A stretch of 64,000 nucleotides of DNA from Thermodesulfobacteriota bacterium (GCA_040753795.1 JBFMDX010000004.1:186001-250000), one strand, 5' to 3'. Positions 31,849 to 42,119 are shown, numbered from the stretch's first letter. Program-made: numbers and translations. The notes: a model not told the origin generated them from the sequence alone.

Positions 31849-34800
31849 ATGGAAACCTTCAGCGGATATCAATTACTGGAAAAATTAGACGAAACCGCCA
31901 CTTCCTTGGTTTATCGGGCCATCCAGGAGAGCAGCGGCCGGCGGGTGATCGTCAAGATGCTCAATACGGACAACCCCTCTCCGTCCGAGATCGCCCGGTT
32001 CAACCGGGAGTTTGAGCTGATTCGCGACATCGACGATGACGCGGTCATCAAGGTCTATGACGTGATCTCGTCCGACGGGAAAGTGGCCCTGGTTCTGGAA
32101 GACTTTGACGGCGTTTCCTTAAAAAAGATAGCCACCCGGGCCATTCTCCCCCTGGAGACGTTTCTGAAAATCGGCATCACCATCGCCCGGGTCCTGGATA
32201 AGCTTCACAAAAAAAACATCATTCACAAGGATATCAAACCCCACAACATTTTGTTCAACGAGAATACCGGCGCCCTCAAGCTGACCGACTTCGGTATTTC
32301 GGCGGAATTGACTCATGCCAGGGATAATATCACCCAGGCCGCGCTGGTGGACGGTACCCTGGCGTACATGGCCCCGGAGCAGACCGGCCGGATGAACCGG
32401 TCGGTAGGCTACGAAACCGATCTCTATTCCCTGGGCGTTACCTTTTATGAGCTGCTGACCCAGCGGCTGCCTTTCGATGACGTAACCGATCCGGTGGAAT
32501 ATTTTCACGCCCACATGGCCCGGCGGCCGGTGCCGCCGGCCGAATTGAATTCCTCCCTGCCGCCGGTGCTGTCGGATATCGTCATGAAACTGATGGCCAA
32601 GGAGTCGGCCGACCGCTATCAGAGCGGTCTGGGCTTAATGGCGGATCTTCAGGAATGCCTGGATCAGCTCCGGCGCAAGGGCAGGATCGACCGGTTTGAA
32701 ATCGCCGCCCGAGACATCGGCGCGACCCTGAAAATTCCCCAGAAGCTCTTCGGAAGAGAAAAAGAAGGCGAGCGTCTCCGTTCAGCCTATCGCCGGGTGG
32801 AAGGAGGGGCCTGTGTGGTTTTTCTGGTCTCGGGCGATGCCGGCACGGGCAAGACGGTTTTTATGGCCGAAAACCGCCGGCACATGGAAGCGAAAAACGG
32901 TCTGATCATCTCCGGCCGGTTTGAAGCGCAGAACAAGACCATTCCCTACAGCGGCTTTATTTTTGCCTTCCAGGAACTGCTCAATCAGCTGCTGGTGGAA
33001 TCCGCCGAAAGAATGGCCGCCTGGAAGAGCAACCTGCAGGCGGCCCTGGGCAGCAACGGCAAGCTGCTGACCGATATGGTGCCGGAGATTGAAATCCTCA
33101 TCGGCAAACAACCCGAAGTCCCTGCCCTGGACGCCGAAGAGGCCCGCAACCGGTTTAACTATGCGGTCAGAAATTTTATCCGGGTATTTGCCAGAAAGAG
33201 CCATCCCCTGACGATCCTGCTGGATGATCTGCATCAAGCCGATGCCGCCAGCCTGGATCTGCTCAAGTTTCTGGCCGGTGACGCGGACACCGGCTACCTT
33301 TTCATCGTCGGGACCTATCGCCGGGACGCCGCCGAACTTTCCCGGCTGCAGCAGACCCTGGCGGAGATAGCCGAAAGAGGGATCGTTCCGGAAACCATAA
33401 TGTTGACGCCCCTGGAAGTTCCGCAGGTCAATGCCCTGATTTCCGCCGCCCTCAAACTTGGCCGGAGGGAAGCCCAACCCCTGGCGGAACTGGTTTGCCG
33501 TAAAACCAACGGGACCCCTTTTTTCGTCCACCAGTTTCTGGGCATGATCTATAAAACCAATCTGTTGCGCCTGTCCGAAGACGGCACCTGGTGCTGGGAC
33601 GCCCAGAAAATCGGGCAACTGGCCATTACCGATAACGTGGTCGAACTGATGGCGGAAAAGATCGCCCGGCTGGACGACCAGATCCGGGAAACCCTTCAGA
33701 TGTGCGCCTGTGTCGGTACCCGCTTTGATCTGGAAACGGTGGCGCCTCTGCTGGACAGACCGTTTGAGTCCCTGCTGGACGACATCACCGTGGCGTTTTT
33801 TGAAGAGTTGATCCGGGAGGATGGTGATGGTTACCGTTTCCAGCACGAAAAGATCCGGGAGGCCGCCTACTCCCTTATTCCGGATAAGGACAAGCCGCAT
33901 ATTCATCTGAAAATCGGTCAATTCCTGCTGGAGCGGGCCCGGGCCGACGATGAAGGCTTGCGGGACAAGGTTTTTCACGTGGTCCGTCACTGGAATGCCG
34001 CGGCCCCGGTCATTACCGACGCGGCCGGCAGGCTGGAACTGGCCCGGATGAATATCCTGGCCGGGGAAAAAGCCCGAGGCGCCACGGCCTATGATTCGGC
34101 GGAAAACTTTTTTTCCCTGGCCGCCGCGTATTTGCCGCCCGACGCCTGGGAAAAGCAGCCTGATCTGTGCCGGCGGCTGTATCTTCTGCTGGGCGAAAGC
34201 CGTTTTCTGATCGGTGACACGGACGGGGCCGACGGTATCTTTGCGGACGTTCTGGCCAGAATCGAAAGCCCGGTTGAGCGGGCCGATATCTATTCGCTGA
34301 TGGTGACGCTGTACACCGCCGTCGACAAACCCGACAGGGCCCTGGCCGTCGGTCTGCAGGCGCTGTCTCTGCTGGGCGTCCGCCTGCCGGAACATCCGCG
34401 CAAGATTCATGTCCTGATCAACATCATCCGCGTCCGTCTGGCTCAGGGAAGAAACCGGGTGGAGGACCTGCTTCATCTGCCGGAGCTGACGGATCCGAAG
34501 CAGAACGCCATCATGAGCCTGCTGGCCATGATCGGCGCGCCGGCCTACTACGTCAATCCCAATCTGTTTGCCATCATCATTACCCGGGGCGTCATCATGT
34601 CGCTGCAAAAAGGGCTGCCCGGGCTGGCCGCTTACGGCATGATCGCCGTGGGCCTGATCATGGGATCCCGGCTGGGGTTTTACGATTACGGCAACCGGCT
34701 GGGAAAAGTCGGCCTGGAGGTGATGAAGCGGTTTCATGACGTCAAATCATTTGCCCGCTCCTATTTTATTTATGCCTATTTTATTCTGCCCTGGCGGGAG

Positions 34801-36798
34801 CCGGCCAGGGGTTGCCTGCACTATCTGGCCCTGGCCTATAAACACGGCCTGGAGACCGGCGATATCATTTTTACCGGCCACAGCATCAACGTGTCGGCCG
34901 CCTATCGTCTGTTCACGGGCTTTCCTTTAGATGCCATCTTTGAAGACCACAAGGGCCGCAGCGCTTTTCTGGAACGGCTGGATTCCCCCTTTATTTTAAA
35001 CAACTATCTGGATACATATGAAATGGTCACCCAGCTGAGGGGAGGCGGGGAAGCGGACGGCGAATCCCTTCAAACCCGGTGGGATGACCGCGAGCAGCGG
35101 CTCAAGGCCATTGAAGATGAAAATCTCCAGCTGGGCATGTTCATTCATTTTGCCAAGAGAGAAATGCTTCTGTTTTTTTTCGGCAAATACCGGGAGTGTT
35201 ATGACATGGGATGCCGGGCCGACCGGATTATCGATTACGCCATGGGCACCATGTATGTAGCCGAGCACTATTTTTACTGGGGCCTGTCCGCGGCCAGGCT
35301 CTGCCTGGAAGACGCGACGGCGGACCGGCGGCTCCTGCTGCGGACGATCCGCACGGCGCTGAAGAAATACGCCAAATGGGCCAGGGGCTGTCCGGAAAAC
35401 TTTGCCCATAAGCATTGGCTGCTCAAGGCCGAACTGGCCCGGCTGCGCGGGAAAAAAACGGCGGCGGCCGGCGGATATCACCAGGCGCTGGTGCAGGCCC
35501 GGCAGAATAATTATATCCATACGGAGGGACTGGTCGGGGAACTGGCGGCGGATTTCTATTTTTCCGTTGGTTATGACGAAATCGGCCGGGCCTATATCAC
35601 CGAAGCCAGAAACGCCTTTCACCGCTGGGGCGCGGACGCCAAGGTCAAACGCCTGGAGCAGTTGTATCCCCACGTGGGTTCGATGGCGCAGGTGCGTTCC
35701 CGGGCCAGTGAGACGTCCAGCACCATTACCGGATCGGTCATCGATCTTTCCACGCTTCAGAAAGCCCTCAAGACCATTGCCGAAGAAAAAGTTCATACCC
35801 GCATGCTGGAAAAGATCATCCGGACGTCGGTGGAGTTTGCCGGCGCCCAGAAAGGCCTTCTGATATTACGGAAGGAGCATGCCGGCGACCAAGACTCGGG
35901 GGCGGCGGCGGATGTCTGCGCCGGACTGTTTGTGGAGGCCGAGTGGTCGGTCGATGCGCAAGAGGTAAAAATCCTTCAGTCAACGCCGGTCGGCGACAAA
36001 GACAATCTCTCCCAGGTGGCCCTGAACTATGTCGCCCGTACCCGCAAGAGCGTGGTGGTCCATAATGCCCAGACACCCCATGAGATCCTGCCCAGGTTGC
36101 AGTCGGAAGCCCATATCCGGACCGCCGGGGTCAAGTCGCTGATGTGCATGCCGATTCTGATTTCCGCCGTCGACACGCCCGAACTGATCGGGGTGCTTTA
36201 TTTTGAAAACAATCTGACCAGTCACGCCTTTACCCAGGAGCGCATCGAGACCCTGGAAATCATCTCCCTGTCAGCGGCGGGCCGGCTGGAACTTTCCCGC
36301 AAGGCGGTTACCGACGGGTTGACCGGGCTTTATAATCATGACTATTTTTACAATATCCTGCAGCAGGAGCTGCTTCTGGCCAAGCGGAAGGGGCGGGAAT
36401 TGTCCGTCATGATGATCGATATTGACCATTTTAAACAGTTCAACGATAAATGGGGACACCAGGCGGGAGATCTGGTACTCAAGGAGGTATCGGCCGCGAT
36501 TAAAAGCAATTGCCGGGGGTCGGACGTGGTGGCGCGGTATGGCGGGGAAGAGTTTGTCCTGCTGCTGCACGAGACCGATCCCTCTTCCGCCATGGTCCTG
36601 GCGGAACACCTTCGCCAGACGGTCGATGACCTGGTTGTCACCGACCCCGGGCAGATCAGCCTGCATGTGACCATCAGCGTCGGCGTGGCGGGTTTCCCGC
36701 ATCATGCCAGGGACAAGAAGACGCTGATCAAAAGAGCGGATGAAGCCATGTATGTGTCCAAAGAAAAGGGAAGAAACCGGGTGACGCTGGCCGCTTGA
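31849..36798 (+). CDS. Ser/Thr kinase-AAA ATPase-GAF-diguanylate cyclase signalling protein
   Basis: 1649 residues, one frame. Domains: protein kinase about 5-270 (K36, HKDIKPHN 126-133 with D128, DFG 147-149, APEQTGR activation segment); AAA/NACHT-like ATPase about 300-650 (Walker A GDAGTGKT 329-336; LTILLDDLHQADAAS as Walker B); a long helical TPR-like region about 650-1290; GAF about 1320-1480; GGDEF about 1490-1649 with intact GGEEF (1565-1569) and an I-site R1556-G-S-D1559. Related trifunctional proteins usually end in a histidine kinase; here the output is predicted c-di-GMP synthesis with product inhibition. No membrane segment. Phasin and UbiB-like genes follow. Confidence 0.92.
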   Translation: METFSGYQLLEKLDETATSLVYRAIQESSGRRVIVKMLNTDNPSPSEIARFNREFELIRDIDDDAVIKVYDVISSDGKVALVLEDFDGVSLKKIATRAILPLETFLKIGITIARVLDKLHKKNIIHKDIKPHNILFNENTGALKLTDFGISAELTHARDNITQAALVDGTLAYMAPEQTGRMNRSVGYETDLYSLGVTFYELLTQRLPFDDVTDPVEYFHAHMARRPVPPAELNSSLPPVLSDIVMKLMAKESADRYQSGLGLMADLQECLDQLRRKGRIDRFEIAARDIGATLKIPQKLFGREKEGERLRSAYRRVEGGACVVFLVSGDAGTGKTVFMAENRRHMEAKNGLIISGRFEAQNKTIPYSGFIFAFQELLNQLLVESAERMAAWKSNLQAALGSNGKLLTDMVPEIEILIGKQPEVPALDAEEARNRFNYAVRNFIRVFARKSHPLTILLDDLHQADAASLDLLKFLAGDADTGYLFIVGTYRRDAAELSRLQQTLAEIAERGIVPETIMLTPLEVPQVNALISAALKLGRREAQPLAELVCRKTNGTPFFVHQFLGMIYKTNLLRLSEDGTWCWDAQKIGQLAITDNVVELMAEKIARLDDQIRETLQMCACVGTRFDLETVAPLLDRPFESLLDDITVAFFEELIREDGDGYRFQHEKIREAAYSLIPDKDKPHIHLKIGQFLLERARADDEGLRDKVFHVVRHWNAAAPVITDAAGRLELARMNILAGEKARGATAYDSAENFFSLAAAYLPPDAWEKQPDLCRRLYLLLGESRFLIGDTDGADGIFADVLARIESPVERADIYSLMVTLYTAVDKPDRALAVGLQALSLLGVRLPEHPRKIHVLINIIRVRLAQGRNRVEDLLHLPELTDPKQNAIMSLLAMIGAPAYYVNPNLFAIIITRGVIMSLQKGLPGLAAYGMIAVGLIMGSRLGFYDYGNRLGKVGLEVMKRFHDVKSFARSYFIYAYFILPWREPARGCLHYLALAYKHGLETGDIIFTGHSINVSAAYRLFTGFPLDAIFEDHKGRSAFLERLDSPFILNNYLDTYEMVTQLRGGGEADGESLQTRWDDREQRLKAIEDENLQLGMFIHFAKREMLLFFFGKYRECYDMGCRADRIIDYAMGTMYVAEHYFYWGLSAARLCLEDATADRRLLLRTIRTALKKYAKWARGCPENFAHKHWLLKAELARLRGKKTAAAGGYHQALVQARQNNYIHTEGLVGELAADFYFSVGYDEIGRAYITEARNAFHRWGADAKVKRLEQLYPHVGSMAQVRSRASETSSTITGSVIDLSTLQKALKTIAEEKVHTRMLEKIIRTSVEFAGAQKGLLILRKEHAGDQDSGAAADVCAGLFVEAEWSVDAQEVKILQSTPVGDKDNLSQVALNYVARTRKSVVVHNAQTPHEILPRLQSEAHIRTAGVKSLMCMPILISAVDTPELIGVLYFENNLTSHAFTQERIETLEIISLSAAGRLELSRKAVTDGLTGLYNHDYFYNILQQELLLAKRKGRELSVMMIDIDHFKQFNDKWGHQAGDLVLKEVSAAIKSNCRGSDVVARYGGEEFVLLLHETDPSSAMVLAEHLRQTVDDLVVTDPGQISLHVTISVGVAGFPHHARDKKTLIKRADEAMYVSKEKGRNRVTLAA

Positions 36799-36832
36799 AC
36801 GGCCGCGGCCTAACAAGAAAGGAGAAACGGGG

Positions 36833-37132
36833 ATGCTTGATTTAGTAAAAAAAATGGTCTTCGCGAGCATTGGCATGGTGCTGAAAACCAAGGAAGAAGT
36901 GGAGGAAATGGCCAGGGATTTTGTCAAGAAGGCCGAGTTGTCCGAGAATGAAGGTAAAAAATTTATTAATGACTTTCTGAAGCGCTATGACGAATCCCGG
37001 GAAAAGCTGGAAGAAAAAGTGGAGAAAAGCGTCAAGGATGTACTCAGCCGCTCCAGCCTGGCCACCAAGGACGAGCTGACCGAAATCAAGGAAGAGATTA
37101 AAAAGCTGAAAAAAACCACCTCAGCCGAATAG
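36833..37132 (+). CDS. Phasin-like (PhaF/PhaI-type) helical protein
   Basis: 99 residues with AAAGGAG upstream. A short hydrophobic N-terminus (VKKMVFASIGMVLKTKEEVEEMA) precedes a long amphipathic Lys/Glu coiled coil, ending in LATKDELTEIKEEIKKLKK. This matches phasin-family proteins that coat polyhydroxyalkanoate granules; a granule role is inferred since no PHA synthase is nearby. Confidence 0.7.
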   Translation: MLDLVKKMVFASIGMVLKTKEEVEEMARDFVKKAELSENEGKKFINDFLKRYDESREKLEEKVEKSVKDVLSRSSLATKDELTEIKEEIKKLKKTTSAE

Positions 37133-37171
37133 CGGCGCGGACTCCGGGATCACCCCGGGACGGGACAGGGC

Positions 37172-38869
37172 ATGTTCAGCATACGACAAATCGGAATTAT
37201 CGGCCGGACCTACCGGCATCTGACGCGGTACCGTCAGATTCTGACGATCTTCTTCAAGTATGGTCTGGGAGAATTCGTGGACCTGTTGAAGATCGAGCAG
37301 TATATCGAGACCGGTCTGCAGATGATCTCCAAAAAGCAGCGGGAACACACGACCCGGCTTTCACGGGCCGAGCGCGTGCGCATGGCCTTTGAGGAGCTCG
37401 GCCCGACTTTTATCAAGCTGGGTCAGGTTCTCTCCTCCCAGCCGGGCCTGATTCCCATCGATATCGTTGAAGAATTGGCCCAGCTCCAGGACAATGTACC
37501 CCCCGGTTCGTTTGAATCCATTGAGTTGTCCCTGGCCGAAGAGTTTGATTCACCTGCCGGACGGGTGTTTCTGTCTATTGAACCCCGGCCCATCGCCTCG
37601 GCCTCTATCGCCCAGGTGTACAGGGCCCGGCTGCACAGCGGCGAAATCGTGGCCGTCAAGGTCCGTCGTCCGGGCATCAAAAGGACCATCGAAGTCGATC
37701 TGGAAATCATGATGTATCTGGCCGGAGTGCTGGAGCGCAACGTGCAGGAGTTCGCCCAGCACAAGCCGACCAAAATCGTGGAAGAGTTCGCCCGGGTTCT
37801 GGCCCAGGAGATGGATTTCACCTTTGAAGCCGCCAACGTGGAGCGCTTTGCCCGGCAGTTCGCGGATGACAAAACCATTTACGTGCCGCAGGTGTTCCGC
37901 CGCTATACCTCCGACCGGGTACTGACCCTTGAGTATATCGACGGCATCAAGATCACCGACATCAAACGCCTGGACGCCGAAGGGTATGACAAGCAGGTCA
38001 TTATTAAAAGAGGCACGGACCTGACCCTGCGGCAGGTGTTCATTCACGGGTTTTTTCACGCCGATCCCCATCCCGGAAACATCTTCATTCTGCCGGGCAA
38101 CGTCATCTGCCCCCTGGATTACGGCATGGTGGGGTATGTCGACCTGAAGCACCGGGAGATGTTCGTAGACCTGCTGGACAGCCTGGTGCGGCAGAAGATC
38201 CCCAAGGCCACCCGGGTGCTGCTGCAGATCGCCATCTGGGACAGGGAACCCGACGTTATCGCCCTGGAAAGGGACCTGGCTGATTTTATCGGGCACTTTT
38301 TTTACAAGCCCTTGAAGGAACTGGAAGTCGGCAAACTGCTCCAGAACCTGCTGGTCATGCTGACCAAGCACCACCTGCGCCTTCCCCCCAACATATTTTT
38401 AATGATGAAGGCCCTGGGTACGATCGAGGGAATCGCCAAACAGATCGACCCGGATTTTGATATTATCACCAATGCCACGCCGTTTGCCCGCAAGGTCATG
38501 CTGGCCCGGTACTCGCCCGGTCGGATTGCCGGAGAGTTGGCCCGTACGGCCGGGGGGCTGCACCATTTCGCCCAGCAGTTTCCGGATGATCTGATGGATC
38601 TGGCCCGGCGGCTGAAGGAGGGGAAAATCACCATCAACATTGAGCACAAGGGGTTTGACAACCTGATGACCACCCATGACCGGGTCAGCAACCGTCTGTC
38701 TTTTTCCATTATCATCGCGGCCCTGCTGATCGGATCGGCCATGATCGTTACGACCAAGGTGCCGCCTCTGGTGTTCGGCATTTCCCTGTTTGGCATTATC
38801 GGCTTTACCGGCGCCGCCTTCATGGGGGTATGGCTTCTAATCGGAATTTTGCGAAAGGGTCGGCTATAG
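37172..38869 (+). CDS. UbiB/AarF (ABC1) family atypical kinase
   Basis: 565 residues. KxGQ motif in TFIKLGQVLSSQPGLIP, Ala-rich loop SASIAQVYRARL, catalytic-type Lys in VAVKVRRPG, FIHGFFHADPHPGN and LDYGMVG replacing DFG. Two C-terminal transmembrane segments (about 505-560). UbiB-like ATPases support quinone biosynthesis, probably by extracting lipid intermediates. Forty bp after the phasin-like gene; in this organism menaquinone is the likelier quinone. Confidence 0.92.
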   Translation: MFSIRQIGIIGRTYRHLTRYRQILTIFFKYGLGEFVDLLKIEQYIETGLQMISKKQREHTTRLSRAERVRMAFEELGPTFIKLGQVLSSQPGLIPIDIVEELAQLQDNVPPGSFESIELSLAEEFDSPAGRVFLSIEPRPIASASIAQVYRARLHSGEIVAVKVRRPGIKRTIEVDLEIMMYLAGVLERNVQEFAQHKPTKIVEEFARVLAQEMDFTFEAANVERFARQFADDKTIYVPQVFRRYTSDRVLTLEYIDGIKITDIKRLDAEGYDKQVIIKRGTDLTLRQVFIHGFFHADPHPGNIFILPGNVICPLDYGMVGYVDLKHREMFVDLLDSLVRQKIPKATRVLLQIAIWDREPDVIALERDLADFIGHFFYKPLKELEVGKLLQNLLVMLTKHHLRLPPNIFLMMKALGTIEGIAKQIDPDFDIITNATPFARKVMLARYSPGRIAGELARTAGGLHHFAQQFPDDLMDLARRLKEGKITINIEHKGFDNLMTTHDRVSNRLSFSIIIAALLIGSAMIVTTKVPPLVFGISLFGIIGFTGAAFMGVWLLIGILRKGRL

Positions 38870-38904
38870 CCGCAGCCCCCTGGCGCCGGATAGCGAGCAT
38901 TTGC

Positions 38905-38933
38905 TTGACATCCAGGTGCTTATAAAATATGGT
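38905..38933 (+). promoter_or_regulatory. Promoter of the chemoreceptor gene
   Basis: TTGACA (38905-38910), 17-bp spacer, TATGGT (38928-38933), 66 bp before the start codon. Confidence 0.6.
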
Positions 38934-38998
38934 CACAAAAACAATAGGATGTGCATCCGAAACGATGCCGGCGTCAAGCAACGTAAAGTGAGGCGGAT

Positions 38999-40249
38999 AT
39001 GCTTTCCGAGAAAATCAAACGGGCCAGTGTCAGGCACAAGCTGGTCTTTTCGGTGATCACGATTACCCTCGTGCTGCTTTTTGCTCTTTTCGGCGTTCGC
39101 GAGTCGGCGGCCGCCTTCTGGGTGCTGGGTGTTCTGCTGATTGCCGCCCTGTGCCTGACCGTGTGGTTTCTTCTGGAAGGACTGCTGGTTCCGGTCAACG
39201 ATATCATCCGCATCGGCCAGCAGGTGTCAGTTGATCTGTTTGTGGAAAAAAGCGATCTGACGGCCCGGGTCCGGGAAACCGCCCGCAGCAATGAAGTTCA
39301 CAAGCATGATGAAAAAGGGGAACTGGCCAAGTGGTTTAACAAGTTCATGAAAAAAATGCAGATCATCATGGTGACCTCCCGGGATCAGGCCACTCTGGTC
39401 GATGAAGCCGCCGGGGAGCTGATCGAAATCACCGGGTCCATGATGAAATCCATAGACAACAACCGCATGCGGACCAATGCCGTGGCCGGCGCCGCCGAAG
39501 AGATGAACGCCAATATGGAATCCGTGGCCGAAACCATGGACAAGGCCGCCACCAATGTCAAGACGGTGGCCTCCGCCACGGAAGAGATGACCGCCACGAT
39601 TACCGAGGTGGCGAAAAATTCCGAAAACGCCAGCACCATAACGGAGAAAGCCGTTGTCCAGGCCAAAAAAGCCTCGGAGCAGGTGGAGCATCTGGGTAAG
39701 GCGGCCCGTGAAATCGAAGAAGTTCTGGAGACCATCGCCGAGATTTCCGATCAGACCAACCTGCTGGCGTTAAATGCCACGATCGAGGCGGCCCGGGCCG
39801 GTGAATACGGCAAGGGTTTTGCCGTGGTCGCCAATGAAATAAAGGAGCTGGCGGCGGCCACCTCCGAGGCGACCATGGAAATAAAGCAGAAAATAGAAGG
39901 GATCCAGCATTCTACCGCGGGGACCATTACCGAGATCAACCAGATCACCGGAATTATACATGAAGTCAACGAGATGGTGGCGACCATAGCGACCGCCGTG
40001 GAGCAGCAGACCACCACCACCAAAGAGATCGCCAGCAACGTCGCCAAGGCGTCCACGGGGATCAGCGAAGTGAATGAAAATATCGCCCAGTCATCCATGG
40101 TGGCGGCGGAAATCGCCAAGGATATTGCCGCCGTGGACCGATCCGCCACCAGCATCGCGGAAAAAAGCCAGGAGGTGATTTCCCGCGCCCAGAAAATGCG
40201 GGAATCCACCACCATCTCCAAGGATATGGCGACGCGCTTCATTGTTTAA
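38999..40249 (+). CDS. Methyl-accepting chemotaxis protein without periplasmic sensor
   Basis: 416 residues. Two adjacent transmembrane segments (about 14-34 and 39-61) separated by only a few residues, so no periplasmic domain; then a short HAMP-like linker and the cytoplasmic signalling coiled coil. The hairpin tip is EISDQTNLLALNATIEAARAG (about 250-270). Probably senses membrane state or an internal cue and signals to CheA. Start ATG follows GTGAGGC. Confidence 0.92.
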   Translation: MLSEKIKRASVRHKLVFSVITITLVLLFALFGVRESAAAFWVLGVLLIAALCLTVWFLLEGLLVPVNDIIRIGQQVSVDLFVEKSDLTARVRETARSNEVHKHDEKGELAKWFNKFMKKMQIIMVTSRDQATLVDEAAGELIEITGSMMKSIDNNRMRTNAVAGAAEEMNANMESVAETMDKAATNVKTVASATEEMTATITEVAKNSENASTITEKAVVQAKKASEQVEHLGKAAREIEEVLETIAEISDQTNLLALNATIEAARAGEYGKGFAVVANEIKELAAATSEATMEIKQKIEGIQHSTAGTITEINQITGIIHEVNEMVATIATAVEQQTTTTKEIASNVAKASTGISEVNENIAQSSMVAAEIAKDIAAVDRSATSIAEKSQEVISRAQKMRESTTISKDMATRFIV

Positions 40250-40444
40250 GAGAATCTTTTTTCATAAGCCCTGTAGGATAATTATCGGAAAAATTATACC
40301 GGTTGCGCCGGTATTAAAAAAATGATTGTGTCCTGATTTTTGATGTGATAGGAATTTTTGCTTGTGTTTGCCTGAAAAAAGATCGGTGGTATCAGCGACC
40401 TGTGATTTTAAGGTTAATTATAGAAAAACGGAGGATTTAACAAA

Positions 40445-41764
40445 ATGGCGGAAGAGGCAATCAAGCTTGGGAAAAAGAAGGAAAGCACTTTAATAGACAA
40501 GGTGAAAGGACTGCTGCCTGAGGGTGGAAATCTGAACCTCTGCCTGACCTGCGGCGCCTGTTCATCCGGCTGCCCGGCCTCGGGTTTTGAAGGAATGGAC
40601 CCTCGAAAACTTCTGCGCATGGCGGCGCTTGGCATGGATGAAGAGATTCTCTCTTCCAACTGGCCCTGGTGGTGTACCATGTGCCAGCGATGCATTTACG
40701 TCTGCCCAATGAAAATCGACATCCCCCAGTTGGTTTTCAACATCCGGAGCATGCGACCCAGGGATCAACGGCCCAAGGGCATTCTGAACTCCTGTGATAT
40801 GGCCATGAAAGTCGACACGTTGAGCGCCATGGGCGCAACTGAAGAGGACTTTAAGTTTGTCGTAGAGGACGTACTGGAGCAGTACCGTGAAGAGCAGCCG
40901 GAGTTCGCGGAAATGGAGGCGCCTATTGATAAAGAGGGCGCGGAATTGTTCATTAACCAGAATTCCCGCGAACCGGTGACCGAACCGGATGAAATGGTCC
41001 CCTTATGGAAAATTCTTCATCTGGCCGGAGCAAATTGGACATACGGCAGCAAAGCCTGGGCGGCTGAGAACTACTGTCTGTTCATTGCGGATAATGAGTC
41101 CTGGAAAAAAATGGTACAGATGCAGGCGGATCAGGTGCACAAGCTAGGGTGTAAGGTCTACCTAAACACCGAGTGAGGGCACATCACTTTCGCAGTCCGG
41201 GCCGGACTGAAAAAATTCGGAATCAAGCACAATTTTGAGGTTAAGAATATTTACGAATATTATGCCAAGTGGATTCGGGAAGGAAAACTCAAACCCAATT
41301 CCGATTGGAACAAGGATCTGAAAATTAAATTTACGGTTCAGGATCCCTGCCAGATTGTAAGAAAGAGTTTCGGAGATGCTATAGCGGATGATCTGCGATA
41401 CGCTATCAAGATGGCGGTAGGAGAAGAGAACTTTGTCGACATGACGCCCAACAAGTCCAATAACTTCTGTTGCGGCGGCGGCGGTGGATTCCTCCAGTCT
41501 GGATTCAAGGATCAACGTCTGGAGTATGGCCGAATCAAGGACGAGCAGATCAAGAGAACCGGTGCGGATTATTGCATTACCGGATGTCATAACTGTCATG
41601 CCCAGGTTCACGAACTCAGTGAGCATTACGGTGGCCATTACGGAGTCGTGCACTTCTGGACGATTCTCGCCCTGTCTCTGGGCATCCTCGGTCCCAATGA
41701 GCGGGCCTATTTGAAAGACGAACACAAGGAGATTAACGTGTTCCATCCGGAGACATCTCAGTAG
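40445..41764 (+). CDS. Selenocysteine-containing HdrD/DsrK-like iron-sulfur oxidoreductase
   Basis: 439 residues if the in-frame TGA at 41174-41176 is read as Sec244; ATG 40445 has ACGGAGG upstream. Two 4Fe-4S ligand sets at the N-terminus (C33, C36, C39, C43 and C77, C80, C83, C87) and a C-terminal CCG cysteine-rich domain (C302, C342-C343, C381-x2-C384). The UGA falls in LNTE-U-GH, aligning with the ECGH cysteine motif common in DsrK/HdrD-type proteins, and the frame continues without a stop for 588 bp. A hairpin at 41193-41209 fits a bacterial SECIS, and selB is 355 bp downstream. Predicted cytoplasmic or membrane-associated electron-transfer/disulfide-reducing subunit. Confidence 0.88.
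41193..41209 (+). promoter_or_regulatory. Candidate bSECIS hairpin
   Basis: CAGTCC-GGGCC-GGACTG: six-bp stem, loop beginning GG, with 22 nt between the UGA and the loop. These values fit the bacterial SECIS pattern recognised by SelB. Confidence 0.75.
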
Positions 41765-41800
41765 TGTGATTTAAAGGCGGTTCATACCGTTGTTTGACAT

Positions 41801-41833
41801 AAGCCCGGCGGGAAATCCCCGCCGGGCTTTTTT
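41801..41833 (+). terminator. Strong intrinsic terminator
   Basis: AGCCCGGCGGG, 5-nt loop, CCCGCCGGGCT, then TTTTTT; 36 bp after the selenoprotein stop. Confidence 0.93.
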
Positions 41834-41892
41834 ATGTAAAGCATTGACCCGGAAAATCAATTATATTATTGGTAAGAGGTTTCCGGATCCTC

Positions 41893-42087
41893 ATGACAAG
41901 GCGATTTGCGGTGACGAAGCTGACGATTTTTATTATCCGTCTCCTGATGGGCGCGTTTTTCGGTCTAATTTTGACGCGGTTTTTTTTCCCGGGGTCGCCC
42001 TGGACCACCATGGTCGGAATCGGAATCCTGCTGGTCTTTCTGGCCTATGTGTTTGATTACTTGCGCGGCCGGCGGACGGAAGAATAA
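41893..42087 (+). CDS. Small two-helix membrane protein
   Basis: 64 residues from ATG 41893 (TTG 41869 is another option). Two hydrophobic segments (about 9-26 and 33-53) joined by a short loop FFPGSPW, ending RGRRTEE. Only 32 bp before selB, so probably co-transcribed with it. Not a family I recognise. Confidence 0.6.
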   Translation: MTRRFAVTKLTIFIIRLLMGAFFGLILTRFFFPGSPWTTMVGIGILLVFLAYVFDYLRGRRTEE

Positions 42088-42119
42088 TCCCGATCCGGAA
42101 AAAGCATAAAGGAGTAACG

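Noticed and set aside
32782-34737. 651-residue reading frame on the - strand
   Set aside because: Lies wholly inside the kinase-ATPase-GGDEF gene, has no recognisable domain and reflects GC-rich codon bias.
40296-40314. Hairpin ATACCGG/CCGGTAT upstream of the selenoprotein as a terminator for the chemoreceptor
   Set aside because: No T run follows on the + strand, and the stem is only seven bp.
41411-41764. Independent 117-residue CCG-domain protein
   Set aside because: It is in the same frame as the gene beginning at 40445, lacks a ribosome site and contains only part of the cysteine domain; explained by UGA readthrough.
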